Origin: Megascapheus bottae | Taxonomy: Eukaryota; Chordata; Mammalia; Rodentia; Geomyidae | Reading direction: 5' to 3' | NCBI GenBank assembly: GCA_024803745.1 | Contig: JANJXV010000020.1 | Span: forward strand, 23,982,777 to 24,046,776 | DNA length: 64,000 bases | In this document: positions 1-10,630 of the stretch, one piece after another | Layout: every line of letters starts with the position of its first letter | Numbering within the stretch: the first letter of the stretch is position 1 | Program-made: the position numbers and the translations under genes | Notes under the pieces: model-generated | Database searches by the model: none | What the model saw: the letters and a program-made list of their open reading frames with translations, nothing else | What the model was told of the DNA's origin: nothing

Positions 1-178
1 AGCATGCACAAAGACCAGGGTTCAATTCCTCAGTACCACATACATAGAAAAAAGCTGGAAGTAGTGCTGAGGCTCAAGTGGTAGAGCTCTAGCCTCGAGA
101 AAACCCAAGGACAATGCTCAGGCCCTGAGCTCAAGCCCAGGACTGGCAAAAAGAAAAGAAAAGAAAAAAACACCACTA
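1..178 (+). mobile_element. SINE-A copy, cut by window edge
   Basis: ID/tRNA-like dimeric SINE. The left half is missing its start at the window edge. The B-box-like GGTTCAATTCC and the shared right half (CTCAAGTGGTAGAGCTCTAG, then the CAGGACTGGC end) are present, with a short A-rich tail. Confidence 0.85.
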
Positions 179-239
179 AGAAAAACCTAACTTAGGGATA
201 TCATCCAGGGCCTGAGTTTAAGCCCAAGACAGAAATAAA

Positions 240-333
240 TAGGAAGGAAGGAAGGAAGGAAGGAAGGAAGGAAGGAAGGAAGGAAGGAAGGAAGGAAGGA
301 AGGAAGGAAGGGAGGGAGGGAGGGAGGGAGGGG
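240..333. repeat. (GGAA)n/(GGGA)n microsatellite
   Basis: About 70 bp of GGAA units passing into GGGA units directly in front of the RPS15A pseudogene. Low-complexity reading frames here are artefacts. Confidence 0.95.
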
Positions 334-334
334 G

Positions 335-1012
335 AAGAGTCCACCATCTTTCTGTGCCACCATCATGGTGAGCATGGAGGACGTCCTGACCGATGCCCTC
401 AGAGCATCAACAAGGCTGAGAAGAGGAGCAAACGCCAGGTCCTCTTCAGTCCATGCTTCAAGTTTATTGTCCCGTTTCTCACTGTGATGTAGCATGGCTA
501 CATTGGGAGATTGAAATCAGTGATGATCACAGAGCTGGGTACATCCATGTGAACTCACAGGCAGGTAACAAGTGTGGACTAATCAGCTCCTGATTTGATG
601 TGCAGCTCAAAGATCTTTTTAAAAAATGGCAGAATGGTGGGGGGGAGGGACGGAGTTCGCCTAATACTGGAGTGCTTACCTAGCATGAACAAAGACCCAG
701 GTTGGATTACTTGGTACTACATACATGGAAAAAGCTGAAAGTGGGGCTGAGGCTCAAATGGTAGAACTCTAGCCTGAGAAAGCCAAAGGACAGGGCTCAG
801 GTCCTGAGTCCAAGTACCAGGACTGGCAATGAATGAATGAATGAATGAATGAATGCTGAATAATCTGCTCCCATCCTGTCAGCTTGACTTTGTTGTACTG
901 ACCACCTCAACTGGCATCATGGACCATGAAGAAGCAAAATGGAAATACAAAGGAGAGAAAATCCTGGGATTCTTATTCTAGGGATTAACACATGCATATA
1001 AATAAATGCCTC
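335..1012 (+). pseudogene. RPS15A: Processed pseudogene of ribosomal protein S15A, split by a SINE
   Basis: This is an intronless copy of the small-subunit ribosomal protein mRNA. It starts with a 5' UTR-like stretch (335-364) and an ATG at 365. The body can be followed codon by codon, with recognisable pieces such as GYIGEFEI-like and FDVQLKDL-like segments at 490-620. The 3' part (857-981) reads [19 protein letters not shown], then [21 protein letters not shown], and ends in TAG at 979-981. A 3' UTR-like segment with AATAAATGCCTCA follows to 1,012, where the original A-tail has become a purine repeat. A one-base loss near codon 13, an in-frame TAG where the second of two Met codons and a Lys should lie (about 491), and a SINE inserted after the WQN codons (645-856) make it non-functional. 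It has no introns and sits in a repeat-rich region, so it arose by LINE-driven retroposition. Confidence 0.9.
645..856 (+). mobile_element. SINE-A inserted in the RPS15A pseudogene
   Basis: A diverged SINE-A with its tail turned into (AATG)n at 828-854. It separates two contiguous parts of the pseudogene (WQN and NLLPS), so it landed after the retrocopy formed. The short near-repeats GGCAGAAT and TGCTGAAT flank it. Confidence 0.85.
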
Positions 1013-1281
1013 AGTGGGGGGGGGGAAGAGAGAGAGAGAAAGGAAAAGAAGGAAGGAAGAAAGGAGGGAGGGGAAAAAGGAAGAGAGAGAAAGGGAGGAA
1101 AAGAAAAGAGGAGAGAGAGAAGGGAGGGAGGGAGGGAGGGAGGGAAAGAAAGGAAGAGAGAAAGGAAGGAAGGAAGGAAGGAAGGAAGGAAGGAAGGAAG
1201 GAAAGGAGGGAGGGAGGGAGGGAGGGAGGGAGGAAGGAAAGAAGGAAGCTAAGGAAGGAAGGAAGGAAGGAAGGAAGAGAG
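1013..1281 (+). repeat. Polypurine tract of G, GA, GGAA and GGGA units
   Basis: An unbroken run of purines on the + strand except for isolated bases. Long Arg/Lys/Glu/Gly-rich frames here come from the repeat and are not genes. Confidence 0.95.
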
Positions 1282-1503
1282 GAGCCTGGTGCAGTGGCTC
1301 ATTCCTATAATCCTAGCTACTCAGGAGGCTAAGATCTGAGGATCAAGGTTCAAAGCCAACCCCAGCACTAATTGAAAACTCTTATCTCCAATTACTCACT
1401 AGAAAGTGGGAAGTGGGGCTCCAGGAGTAGGGTGGTAGCCTTGAGTGGAAGAGCTCAGGGACAGCACCCAGGCTCAGAGTTCAAGCCTCCATGACCCACA
1501 AGA
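1282..1503 (+). mobile_element. SINE-B copy
   Basis: The B1/7SL-like left half (GTGGCTCA...AATCCTAGCTACTCAGGAGG) is joined to the shared right half ending ATGACCCACAAG. Confidence 0.85.
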
Positions 1504-1509
1504 GAAGAG

Positions 1510-1541
<32 letters not shown>

Positions 1542-1635
1542 GGAGGAGGAGGAGGAGGAGGAGGAGGAGGAAGAAGAAGAAGAAGAAGAAGAAGAAGAAG
1601 AAGAAGAAGAAGAAGAAGAAGAAGAAGAAGAGGGA
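1499..1635 (+). repeat. (AGG)n passing into (AAG)n, SINE tail expansion
   Basis: It begins exactly where the SINE-B 3' end should give a tail, so the microsatellite grew from that tail. Confidence 0.95.
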
Positions 1636-1655
1636 GAGTGTGAAAGGAAGGAAGA

Positions 1656-1886
1656 TGGCTGGGAGTTTGGCCTAGTGGTTAAAGTGCTTGCCTAGCATGC
1701 ATGAAGACCCGGGTTCGATTCCTCGGTACCACATACATAGAGAAAAGCCAGAAGTGGTGCTGAGGCTCAAGTGGTAGAGCTCTAGCCTTGAGAAAGTCCA
1801 AGGACAGTGCTCAGGCCCTGAGCCGAAGCCCAGGACTGGCAAAAAAAAAAAAAAAAAAAAAAAAGAAAGGAAAGAAAGAAAGAAAA
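1656..1886 (+). mobile_element. SINE-A, well preserved
   Basis: Near full length, from GGCTGGGAGTTTGGCCTAG to CAGGACTGGC, followed by 24 uninterrupted A then GAAA units. The intact tail suggests a young insertion. Confidence 0.9.
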
Positions 1887-2299
1887 CAAAAAGATGAGTC
1901 AGCTCAAATATTTAGGGCCTGGATAAATTAGCAGCAACGTTTCAGTAATTGAAAGGAACGAGGATTTCAGAAAACTTAAATGCAATTATAATTTTAAAAG
2001 CACTTTCATAGCACAAAAAGATTATTAATAATAATAGTAAGCATATTTCAAAAAGCAATATACAACTTCATTGAATTCCTCATTAAAATTCTGGTGAGAT
2101 TCTTCACAGAAATAGAAAAAATATCCTAGAATTCATATAGAAATACAAATTACCAGAATAATCATGAAATCCTAGGGAAAAAAATCCCTTTACACTACTA
2201 CAAGAAAACAGGAGAAACATTTCAAGATCTAGATGTGTATGTGTATGTATGTTAGGGAGAGAGAGAGAGAGAGACTTTGTGAACAAGTCTCTAATAGCT
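1887..2299. other. No gene seen; AT-rich unique sequence
   Basis: No coding pattern or recognisable repeat beyond a short (GA)n at 2,256-2,272. Confidence 0.6.
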
Positions 2300-3230
2300 C
2301 AGGAAATAAGAGCAAAAATTGACAAATGATATTGTATCAAATCAAAAAAACTTTCTGTGCAGCAAAAGAAATAATCAACAGAATGAAGAGACAGCCTACA
2401 GCATGACAGAAAATCTTTGCCAGATATTCATCTGACAGGAAATTGCTGTCCAGAATTTATAAAAAGCTAAGGTCAGGGGCTCTTTTTTTTAATAACAGAG
2501 TAACAAATAATCCAACCAATAAATGCACAAATGAACTGAACAGACACTTTTCAAATGAGGAAATATGAATCTCCAATAAATTCATGGAAAATGTTCTTAG
2601 CACCAGGGAAAAACAAACCAGAAGTACACTGAGATTTTATCTCACTGCCATTACAATGGCTATCACCAAAACAAATACTGGCAAAGATAGAGAAGAAGCC
2701 TTCATATGCTACTGACAGTAGGAATGGAAATTAGTCTAGCCACTATGAAAATTACTAAAGAAGAGACTCAACAAGTTAGAAATAAACTCCCCTAAGAATC
2801 TTCCTTAACTCTTCTCACTAGATTTCCTTTGGGGAAATCCAAGAGACATCTGCACATCCATGTTTATTATAGCTCTATTCACAATACCAAATTATGGAAT
2901 CAGTCTAGATGCCCATGAATAGATTAATGGATAAAGGAAATTTGTTGTATATGTATATACTATGGAGTTTGGCTCAGCAATTAAAAGAATGAATTCTATC
3001 ATTTGCTGGAAAATAGATATTAAGTAGAATAAGCCAGTCCCCCACCTCTCTCCACCCCCACATATAGTATCACTTTCTTTACTCGTTTTACTCATTTGTG
3101 GAAGCTAGGAAAAGAAAAAGGCAAAATGATCAGTCATAAAAGTGAAAGGGAAGCTAGTTGGGACATGGAATGGAAAGGGAAAAGGAGAAAAAATGAAGAG
3201 GATAAGGAAGTAAGGTTAAGAAAGGATAAC
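2300..3230 (+). mobile_element. Old L1, 3' end of ORF2 region
   Basis: Translations in broken frames follow the end of L1 ORF2: the segment with TTTCTGTGCAGCAAAAGAAA at 2,352-2,371, the Met-Gln-rich stretch, and the WIN-x-P-style end around 2,860-2,950. Many stops and indels. The element seems to resume at 3,571-3,637 after a SINE-B insertion. Confidence 0.75.
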
Positions 3231-3445
3231 AGGAGCCGGGTGCGCTGCCTCACACCTGTAATCCTAGCTACACAGGAGGCTGAGATCTGAGGATCAAGGT
3301 TCAAAGTCAGCCTGGACACAAAAGGACCTGAGACTCTTATCTTCAATTAACCTCTAGTAAACCCTTGGCTCAAGGGTAGAACAGCAGCCTTGAAATGAAG
3401 AGCTCAGGGACAGCACCCAGGTCAAATTCAAGCCTTATGACCCAC

Positions 3446-3450
<5 letters not shown>
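3231..3450 (+). mobile_element. SINE-B inserted in the old L1
   Basis: GAGCCGGGTGCGCTGCCTCA start, B1-like left half, shared right half, and end CTTATGACCCACAAG. Confidence 0.85.
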
Positions 3451-3520
<70 letters not shown>

Positions 3521-3570
3521 GAAGGAAAAGAAAAGAAACGAAGGAAGGAAGGAAGAAGGAAAGAAAGAAT
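3446..3570 (+). repeat. (GAAA)n/(GGAA)n, SINE tail expansion
   Basis: About 70 bp of GAAA units and then mixed GGAA units, continuous with the SINE-B end. Confidence 0.95.
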
Positions 3571-3637
3571 AGCAGAGTAATACGGGATGTGGATATGATC
3601 AAAGTACATTATATGTATGTATAGAAATGTCATAATG

Positions 3638-4935
3638 ACTCTCTTTAAGTCTTTGGCCCATCTTTTAATGGGATAGTTGTTACTTTGGAGATTAGTTTTA
3701 GAGTGATTCAATTTTTTGAGCTGTTGATATATTTTAGATATGAGGCCTTTGTCCGTTGTATGGTTAGTGAAGATCTTCTCCCACTCTGTAGGCTTCCTAA
3801 TTAATTTACTAGCTATGTCCTTTGTCATACAGAAGCTCTGAAGTTTAATGCACTTACCCACTTACCCAGCCTTTCTCTGATTTGTTGTGTTTCTTGGTCC
3901 TTATTGAGAAAGTTTCGGCCTTAAAGAGAGTCTTCTCTGAAGAAGAAATAAAAACGGCCTATAGACATATGAAGAAATGCTCAACATCTCTAGTCATAAA
4001 AGAAATGCAAATCAAAACAACTCTAAGATTCCACCTCACTCCAGTTAGAATGGCCAGGATCGAGAAAACTAATAGCAACAGATGCTGGAGGGGATGTGGC
4101 CAGGAGGGATCACTACTACACTGTTGGTGGGAGTGCAAACTCATTCAACCACTATGGAAAGCAGTATGGCGGTTCCTCAAAATGTTAAACATAGAGCTTC
4201 CCTATGACCCAGCAATTCCACTACTTGGCATTTACCCAATTGTCCAGAAACAAGGGCATACTAAATCCACTAGCACAACAATGTTCATTGCAGCATTATT
4301 CACCATAGCAAAGATATGGAACCAACCTAGATGTCCCTCAGTTGATGAGTGGATCAAAAAGTTGTGGTATTTGTACACAATGGAATTCTATGCTGCTGTC
4401 AGAAAGAACGACATTGCCCCATTTGTAAGGAAATGGAAAGACTTAGAAAAAATCATATTAAGTGAAGTAAGCCAGACTCAAAGGAACATGGGCCCAATAG
4501 TCTCCCTCATTTGTCATAATCAGTAGAAACCTTGGGCTCTCCTAGCAGAGATTTATAATAGAACAAAATCTAGAGACATTAGGCCAAATAGTATGACATT
4601 AAATGTAAGGACGTTCAGGATAAGGAAACAAAAGCCATATAATGAGTGACTGTTGTCCTTAATGTACTATGTTATCTCTCCTCTCTTTTGTCATCCCTTG
4701 GTTATCTCATATGGTTACAATATTTCACCTTGTTATCTGATATATTTTATATGTGCTTAATTGGTTATTTGAAATTGGATAGGGAAGGGGGGAAATCAAG
4801 ATAAGTAGGGGGAGGGTGGGAGGGAAATGGGGACCATGTCATGAGAAAGGGTATCAATGTTTGTGAAGTTATGCACCTTCTATCTGGTGAATATAATGTA
4901 ACCCTTCTATTAATCACAATAAAAATATTTTAAAA
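3638..4935 (+). mobile_element. 5'-inverted (twin-primed) L1 3' end
   Basis: The 3' part (3,920-4,935) is in + orientation: the last part of ORF2 ([20 protein letters not shown], then [14 protein letters not shown], ending SLICHNQ with a stop at 4,524-4,526), the 3' UTR and an A-rich end after AATAAAAATA. The 5' part (3,638-3,918) is the immediately upstream ORF2 sequence in - orientation; its translation includes KLQSFCMTKDIASKLIRKPT. Both parts contain the same 13 bases around CTTAAAGAGAGTC, so they overlap at the inversion point. This is the classic product of twin priming during L1 integration. The matching segments in the L1 at 29,627-30,870 confirm the order. ORF2 is heavily truncated and inactive. 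Confidence 0.9.
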
Positions 4936-5519
4936 AAGAATTCCTACAAACATATTTACTCTAACACAGCTTACATTCTTTTTCATTGGAATAGAGACAG
5001 GCATTTAATTAAGTAGTTACTGAATTAGAAAATACATGAAAAAATGCAAAAATAAGGCAATGGAAAAAATAAATGCATAAGGGCCAAATATTTGGGAGAT
5101 TATTACAATTTTAAAAGGGGACATTTGGAGGAATATCTCATTTTGAAGGTAACATACATTCAAAGATTTGAATTAAAGTGAAAAAGAAATTCATATATTT
5201 GGAGTTTAGGCAATTTAACAACAGGCCCTATGGGGGAGGTAGCCAGTGCACTTGGAAAATATTTACAAGCCTTTTTGCCCTGAACATACTGAGTGCAGTA
5301 ATAAAGAAGACATAGTTACATCTAATCTAGGATAAATTCAACCACTGAAAAGCCTTCAATAAGTCATTATTAAAAGATGTACTTCATTACAACTAGTAGT
5401 TTTCAATCAGACTAGAAATTGTGTACCTCATCTCTGAATAAAATATTCATTATTAAATACTTTTTATGAAATAAAAGAAATGTCGTAATGAAATCCTTTA
5501 TTATGTGCAATTTAATATC
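4936..5519. other. No gene seen; AT-rich
   Basis: No open frame of note and no repeat family recognised. Confidence 0.6.
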
Positions 5520-5845
5520 TGCCAAGTGACCCAAGTACAGTTGCTCTTGCCTGCAAACACAGCTACACTAGAGTCAGAACTTGAAAAGGCATCATAGTTC
5601 AAATCTAGTGCAAGCAAAAAAAGGCGGTTAGACCCTATCTCAACACACAACCTGAAAAGAGTAGACATGCCTAGGATCTCAATTATTCAGAATGTGTAAG
5701 TAGGAAACCACACCCCCCAGTTGGCTTGGCAAAAATGCAAGAAAAAAATAACGACGGCAAAAATTTTGGCACCCAGCTCAAGTACATGATAATTGCCTAG
5801 CAAGCTCAAGGGCTCAAAGACCCACGATAGTACCTCCCAAAATTA
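5520..5845 (+). mobile_element. Very diverged B1- and ID-like remnants
   Basis: Weak B1-like order (GTACAGTTGC..., CCCTATCTCAACA) and then an ID-like piece (TTGCCTAGCAAGCTCAAGGGC) near 5,795. Called on layout, not on close match. Confidence 0.4.
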
Positions 5846-6559
5846 TTATTAATAATAATAATAATACATATACCCATACATACATATCATAAAAGGGAAT
5901 GTGTTCTCAGCTGCCTTCAAACTTATCGGAAAGCTCAACTTTTATTGTCATTGGTAAGGATCTTCATTTAACAAGTATGAGCTTTGAAATTTTTGTTGAT
6001 CAATAAAAAGTCCCCAAATACATAGTCAGACAGCATTAGGCCCCAAGTCTCCTAGTTCCTTCTTTAAACTTCCTAAAAACTCTCTCCTAAGTAACAAATA
6101 TCAATCACCCCCAACACATTTAAGTAATCAAACTACTCTCTCCTGAAAGCTTGAAGGCACGGATTGCTTGGAATCCCCCAAGTCTTCAGGTTTGTAATTC
6201 CCTTTGGAATATCGATCTTCATTATGTTTCCCCCATTTTATGGTAGGGTATTTGGATATCAAGGGTAGTGTCTGTTCTGAGTTGCTTCTGAATTTTTGTT
6301 ATATAGCTGAGTACAGCTATATAGCAGCTTCCTGCCTATGAGCTAACTCTGGCTGAGTTCTGCACAACACCGATGTAAAACACAGTTTCACAAGTATGGA
6401 TTGAGCTGAGACTGATATATTGGAAAGGACTGCGGGGGGTGGACCTTCCATTGGTACTTGGCTCTCAAGTGTACTCTGGGCTGCTAGGTCTGTAAATAGC
6501 AAGAAGAGTTCAAGGCTTCCAGAAATAAAGGGACAACACATTTTTGTCCCGTACACTTT
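5846..6559. other. No gene seen
   Basis: A short (AAT)n at 5,846-5,866 and otherwise plain unique sequence. Confidence 0.6.
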
Positions 6560-6960
6560 TGTGGTTGATGGTAGTGGTCATGAGGCTTGAACTCTGGGCC
6601 TGGGTGCTGTCCCTGAGCTCTTCAGTGCAAGGCTACCCCCCTAGCCTTGAGCCACAGAGCCACTCCTACCACTTCTGGTTTTCTAGTGGTTAATTGGAAA
6701 TAAGAGTCTCATGGACTTTAGTACCTAGGCTGGCTTTTTTTTTTTTTTTGCCAGTCCTGAGGCTTGAACTCAGGGCCTAAGCGCTGTACTTGGGCTTTCT
6801 CAAGGCTAGAGCTCTACCACTTGAGCCACAGCACCATTTCCTGCTGGTACCAAGGAATCAAACCCATGTCTTCATGCAAGCTAGGCAGGCACTCTTGCAA
6901 CTAGGCCAAAAACCCAGACCTTCCAGGCTGACTTTAAACTGGGATCTTCAGAAGAGACAT
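6560..6960 (-). mobile_element. SINE-B interrupted by a SINE-A
   Basis: The antisense right half and part of the left half of SINE-B (6,560-6,733) are cut at the CCTAGGCTGGC point. The remaining left half resumes at 6,922 (CAGGCTGACTTTAAACTGGG). Confidence 0.8.
6738..6921 (-). mobile_element. SINE-A nested in SINE-B
   Basis: Begins with a T-run (antisense tail) and GCCAGTCCTGAGGCTTGAAC, and ends at the antisense ID-like promoter half. Younger than the SINE-B around it. Confidence 0.8.
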
Positions 6961-6984
6961 CACATTTTTAAATTAAAAAAAAAT

Positions 6985-7085
6985 ATCCATAAGGAAAATG
7001 CAAATAAGATGAACATTGGGATTCTATCTCAACCCATTCAGAATGGTCATCAGCAAGAGAGCAAGCAGAGTGGGCACCGATAGTT
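6985..7085 (+). mobile_element. L1 ORF2 fragment
   Basis: Resembles the L1 stretch around CAAATCAAAACAACTCTAAG and the following 'statement' of Pro-Val-Arg-Met-Ala. Likely the 5' part of the element that resumes at 7,675. Confidence 0.5.
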
Positions 7086-7170
7086 TACATCTTATAATCC
7101 TAGCTACTTGAGAAGCTGAGATAAGGGATGATGGAGGTTCAAGGCCATGCCAGATTTTTAAAAAAAGAAA
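7086..7170 (+). mobile_element. B1-like SINE half
   Basis: TATAATCCTAGCTACTTGAG followed by an A-rich end; no right half. Confidence 0.6.
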
Positions 7171-7219
7171 AAAAAACCATGAGATCCCCTTCTTCCCTTC
7201 TTATAATTTTGTTTTGTTT

Positions 7220-7422
7220 TGTTTTGTTGCCAGTCCTGGGCTTGAGTTCAGAGCCTGAACACTGTCCTTGGGCTTTCTGAAGGATAGAGTGCTACCACTT
7301 GAGCCTTAGCACCACTTCTGGCTTTTTTCTATGTATGTGGTACCGAGGAATCAAACCCAGGTCTTTATCCATGCTAGGCAAGCACTCTACCACTAGGCCA
7401 AACTCCCAGCCCCTTCTTCCCT
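7220..7422 (-). mobile_element. SINE-A copy
   Basis: Antisense tail (TTTTG)n, GCCAGTCCTGGGCTTGAG, and end AGGCCAAACTCCCAGCCCC. Confidence 0.9.
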
Positions 7423-7579
7423 TCTTAACCAATAGCTTTGGTATGGTAGAATGCACTTGTCAGCCTAGCTACAATGAGAACTGTCCCATGGGCAGATAAG
7501 CTGTGCATCTGAGAATGAAACAAGATCCTATACCAAAACAACAAGAGCAACAGCAAAAACAAACAAACAAACAAAAAGC

Positions 7580-7662
7580 ATAGCTGGAAGTGTGGTTTAG
7601 CAATAGGGTACCTGCCTAGCAAGGGTAAAACCCTGAGTTCAGACCCCACAACTAACACACAA
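7580..7662 (+). mobile_element. ID-like SINE monomer
   Basis: GCTGGAAGTGTGGTTTAGCA ... CTGCCTAGCAAGGGTAAAAC, then a B-box-like GAGTTCAGACC. Only the tRNA-like half is present. Confidence 0.6.
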
Positions 7663-7674
7663 ACAACAATTTCT

Positions 7675-8640
7675 GGCTAGCATAAATGGGGTAGAGGTAG
7701 GGGCACTTGAACATTGTTGCTAGGAATGTAACTTAGTATAGCCACTATGGAAATCAGTATGGAGGTTTCTCTAATTAGAACTGTCCTATGATTCTGCTAT
7801 ACCACTCCTGAGCACTTATCTGAAGAAAGGTAAATTACATTGCACACATGCATGTTATGGAAGCACTATTCTCAGTAGCCAAGCTATGTAATCAACCTAG
7901 ATATCCACCAACTGATTCATGGATAAAGAACATGCCATATACACAAGGGAGTAGTATTTCAACCATTTTTAAAAAGACCAAAATTATGTCATTTGTTGGC
8001 AAATAAATGAAGTTATAGATTGTGACATTAGTGACTGAAGCCAGGCTCAGAAAAACAAATGACACATTTTCTCTTTTATGAGGATATCAAGGCCTAAAGG
8101 CATACACACATTCATAGATATAACCATATGTTTAGAGAGAGATAAAGTAAAACACATACATAGAACCTGAAACTAAGGAACCAGTTAAGAGAAAAGGAGA
8201 GCAAACAAGAAAAATAGAGCATAATTTTGAGATATATCACAATTGTATTTGAAAACCTCACAAAGATCAATAAAAAGAAGAGGAAAGAAAAACAAGCTCT
8301 TTTAGGGGCAACTAATGAGGGTGAAAGAGGATGACTATTGTCAAAATATGTTGTCAGCAAGAATTAAAATAGAACAATGAAGCCTGTAGCAATCGTGTCA
8401 TGAAGAGAGGCAGTGGGTAAGGGGAAATGGTGAGGATTGATTGGAATATATTGTGTACATGTGTGGAAGTGTCACATGAATGTCCCCTACCTTGGATAGC
8501 TAATGTATGTTACTAGAATATCAAAACAAAGCAAAAATAAGGACATAAATATAAAAGAGGAATGAAGAATGTGAGGGAGGGGAGTGAATATGATTGACAT
8601 ACATTATAACAGATAGGGAGCACAGAAGCCTTAATGGATT
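7675..8640 (+). mobile_element. Old L1 3' end and 3' UTR
   Basis: The ORF2 end is readable in pieces (LCYDSAIPLLSTYL-like near 7,785-7,830; the tryptophan/aspartate motif near 7,890-7,925). A long decayed 3' UTR follows, with GATATGATTGACATACATTA at 8,588-8,607. Confidence 0.65.
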
Positions 8641-8641
8641 A

Positions 8642-8766
8642 GAGGTCAGCCATGCATGTTAATGCACCTCTCTAATCCCAGCACTTAGAAAGGTGAAGCA
8701 GGAAAATTATGAGTTGCTGGCTTGCCTAGACTACATATTGAGACCCTGTCTCAAAAGCAGACAAAG
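8642..8766 (+). mobile_element. B1 SINE
   Basis: Classic B1 order: CTCTAATCCCAGCACTTAGA, GAGACCCTGTCTCAAAAGCA, then an A-rich tail. Confidence 0.75.
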
Positions 8767-10244
8767 AGAAACAACTTATAATTCAGAAGATAAATTGGTA
8801 CAACTTTCCAAATACACAAACCTTCTAGGAACAAACATAAATTTGACTATGGGTGGTTTTTAACCTAACAAATGGACATGATCCAATAAGCATTTGGAAA
8901 AAGGCAAGTCTGGCTTCATATCTATGCCTAGCTGGATGATGTTATGGTAGAGCAGGTACAGATGGTTCAAGGTTGGTGAATAGTGGGAGGAGTACATAGG
9001 AAAGAAGCACGGCCAATGTGCAGGCCTTGAGCAAGCAGCAAGGTTGAAGGTACCTGGAAAAGCTTATCCATCCATAGCAGGCTCCAAGCATCATGTGTTG
9101 TCTGCTGTGATTGCTTGGAAATTGCTACAGCATCGAAGGACCCTGGAGGGTGTTTGTGTTAGTAGACTTCCTTGTACATGGATATTAAAGCAGAGGGAGC
9201 ATTCAAACACTCTGGCACTTTTAGAACCACACTTTCATTCTTTAAAATAAAAAGCAAATAAATAAATAAATAAAACCACTTGCCTTCCTTCATTGCTGAT
9301 TGCAAAAAAGGGGGGGGGGCAGACTCCCTTTTCTGCTTTTACTAGTCATGGTGATTCTCTCCACATTCTAGAGAGCTTTCATGTCTTTTTCACAGATCCT
9401 ACAGCCGCAGAATAAAATTTCCCTCAAGATCATTTTAAGGCCTAAAAATAGTAGCTACCCCACTAGAGCTCCCTCTTACTTGAATAACAAAGGTAATTTT
9501 TATACATCATCTTAAATTGTCCATTTACGACTAACTAGATCTTAAATGTCTCTTTTAAAGCCTTTAAGGCTTGCCTTGGCAATCGGCATCCACAATAGTT
9601 CAATCCACATTGAACTAAACCCTCACACTTGGCTATCATAACTCTAATTATCCACCATAGCAACAATTTCCTCAACCAAAGAAGGTAATAATCAGCCTAG
9701 AAGAAGGGAGCCAAGGAGGAGGCAGTTTATTTCTTGGAGTTTTGCCTAAATTGGTTTATCTTTTATATCTAGGGAAATGTGCTTAGAAACTAAGAAACTG
9801 AAGCTGTTTAAAGGGGAAGCAGGCAATACCATCTCCGCAGGAAGAACCGGCTACACTCACCATCCATGCCATGGATTGGGCTGAACGGAGATCAGAGTGG
9901 GCAATGTTTCCACAAACACTGAAAAGGAGTACCATTTTCACAGCTACTGCCCCCTCATTCTTGACCAGCTTCTAAGAACTACAGAAGCAGCTTCGCATTC
10001 CATGTACTGAATACCCCAAGTCTCTTTGGGGGAAAAACCAAAACCTATGGTGCATAGAACACTTTTGAAAACAATCAGTCACACCAGCTTATTCTCCACA
10101 GACTTTCCTGGGCAGCCTGTTTTCATTTTTATTATACAGAAGAGGTTGTTGTCACATGGCAGGGTTTTTTTTGAGAGGGGCGGGGGGGGGCATAAGAAGC
10201 CAACCTAAGGCCTTGCAGTGCTCTATCACTGAGCACAGTTCTCT
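8767..10244. other. No gene seen
   Basis: Unique sequence with a small (AAAT)n at 9,248-9,284 and short G-runs at 9,309 and 10,181. The longest frames (about 60-70 codons) have no coding features. Confidence 0.6.
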
Positions 10245-10345
10245 TGGGTTTCTAAGATAGGGCCTCACATTGTAACTCAAATTGGCCTTGAACATGGGAT
10301 ACACCTGTGTCAGTCTTCTCCTCAGTCTCCTGAGTACTTTGGGTT
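10245..10345 (-). mobile_element. B1-like SINE remnant
   Basis: Antisense B1 pieces: TAGGGCCTCACATTGTAACTC and TTGGCCTTGAACATGGGATA. Confidence 0.6.
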
Positions 10346-10379
10346 AGTGGCGGGGGGGAGGAGCATGTAGGTGTGTGTG

Positions 10380-10630
10380 TTTGATGGACCTGGCACTTGA
10401 ACTCTGGGCCTGGGTGCTGTCCTTGAGGTTGTTGGGGGTTTTGGTTTGTTTCGCTTTTCTCAAGGTTAGCACTCTTACCACTTGAGCCACAACTCCATTT
10501 CTGGCTGTTTTGGTAGTTCATTGGAGATAAGACTCTCATGGACTTTCCTGCCCAGGTTGGCTTTGAACCATGATCCTCAGATGTCAGCCTCCAGAATAGC
10601 TAGGATTACAGGCATAACCATCCAGTCTAG
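10380..10630 (-). mobile_element. SINE-B copy
   Basis: Antisense right half (GAACTCTGGGCCTGGGTGCT) and left half (AGCTAGGATTACAGGCATAA). A G/T-rich insertion near 10,425-10,455 interrupts the right half. Confidence 0.85.

Noticed and set aside
240..333. CRISPR-like or regularly spaced array
   Set aside because: Regular repeats in this window are simple microsatellites or coding repeats; there are no spacers.
992..1675. Long Arg/Lys/Glu/Gly-rich open frames
   Set aside because: They are translations of purine microsatellites and SINE tails, overlapping in several frames with no coding signal.
1656..1740. tRNA gene
   Set aside because: A- and B-box-like sequence and GGTTCGATTCC are present, but they belong to the ID-like half of a SINE; no cloverleaf acceptor pairing, and the same unit recurs across the window.
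3882..4526. 214-codon protein gene
   Set aside because: It is the C-terminal end of L1 ORF2 in an inverted, 5'-truncated element.
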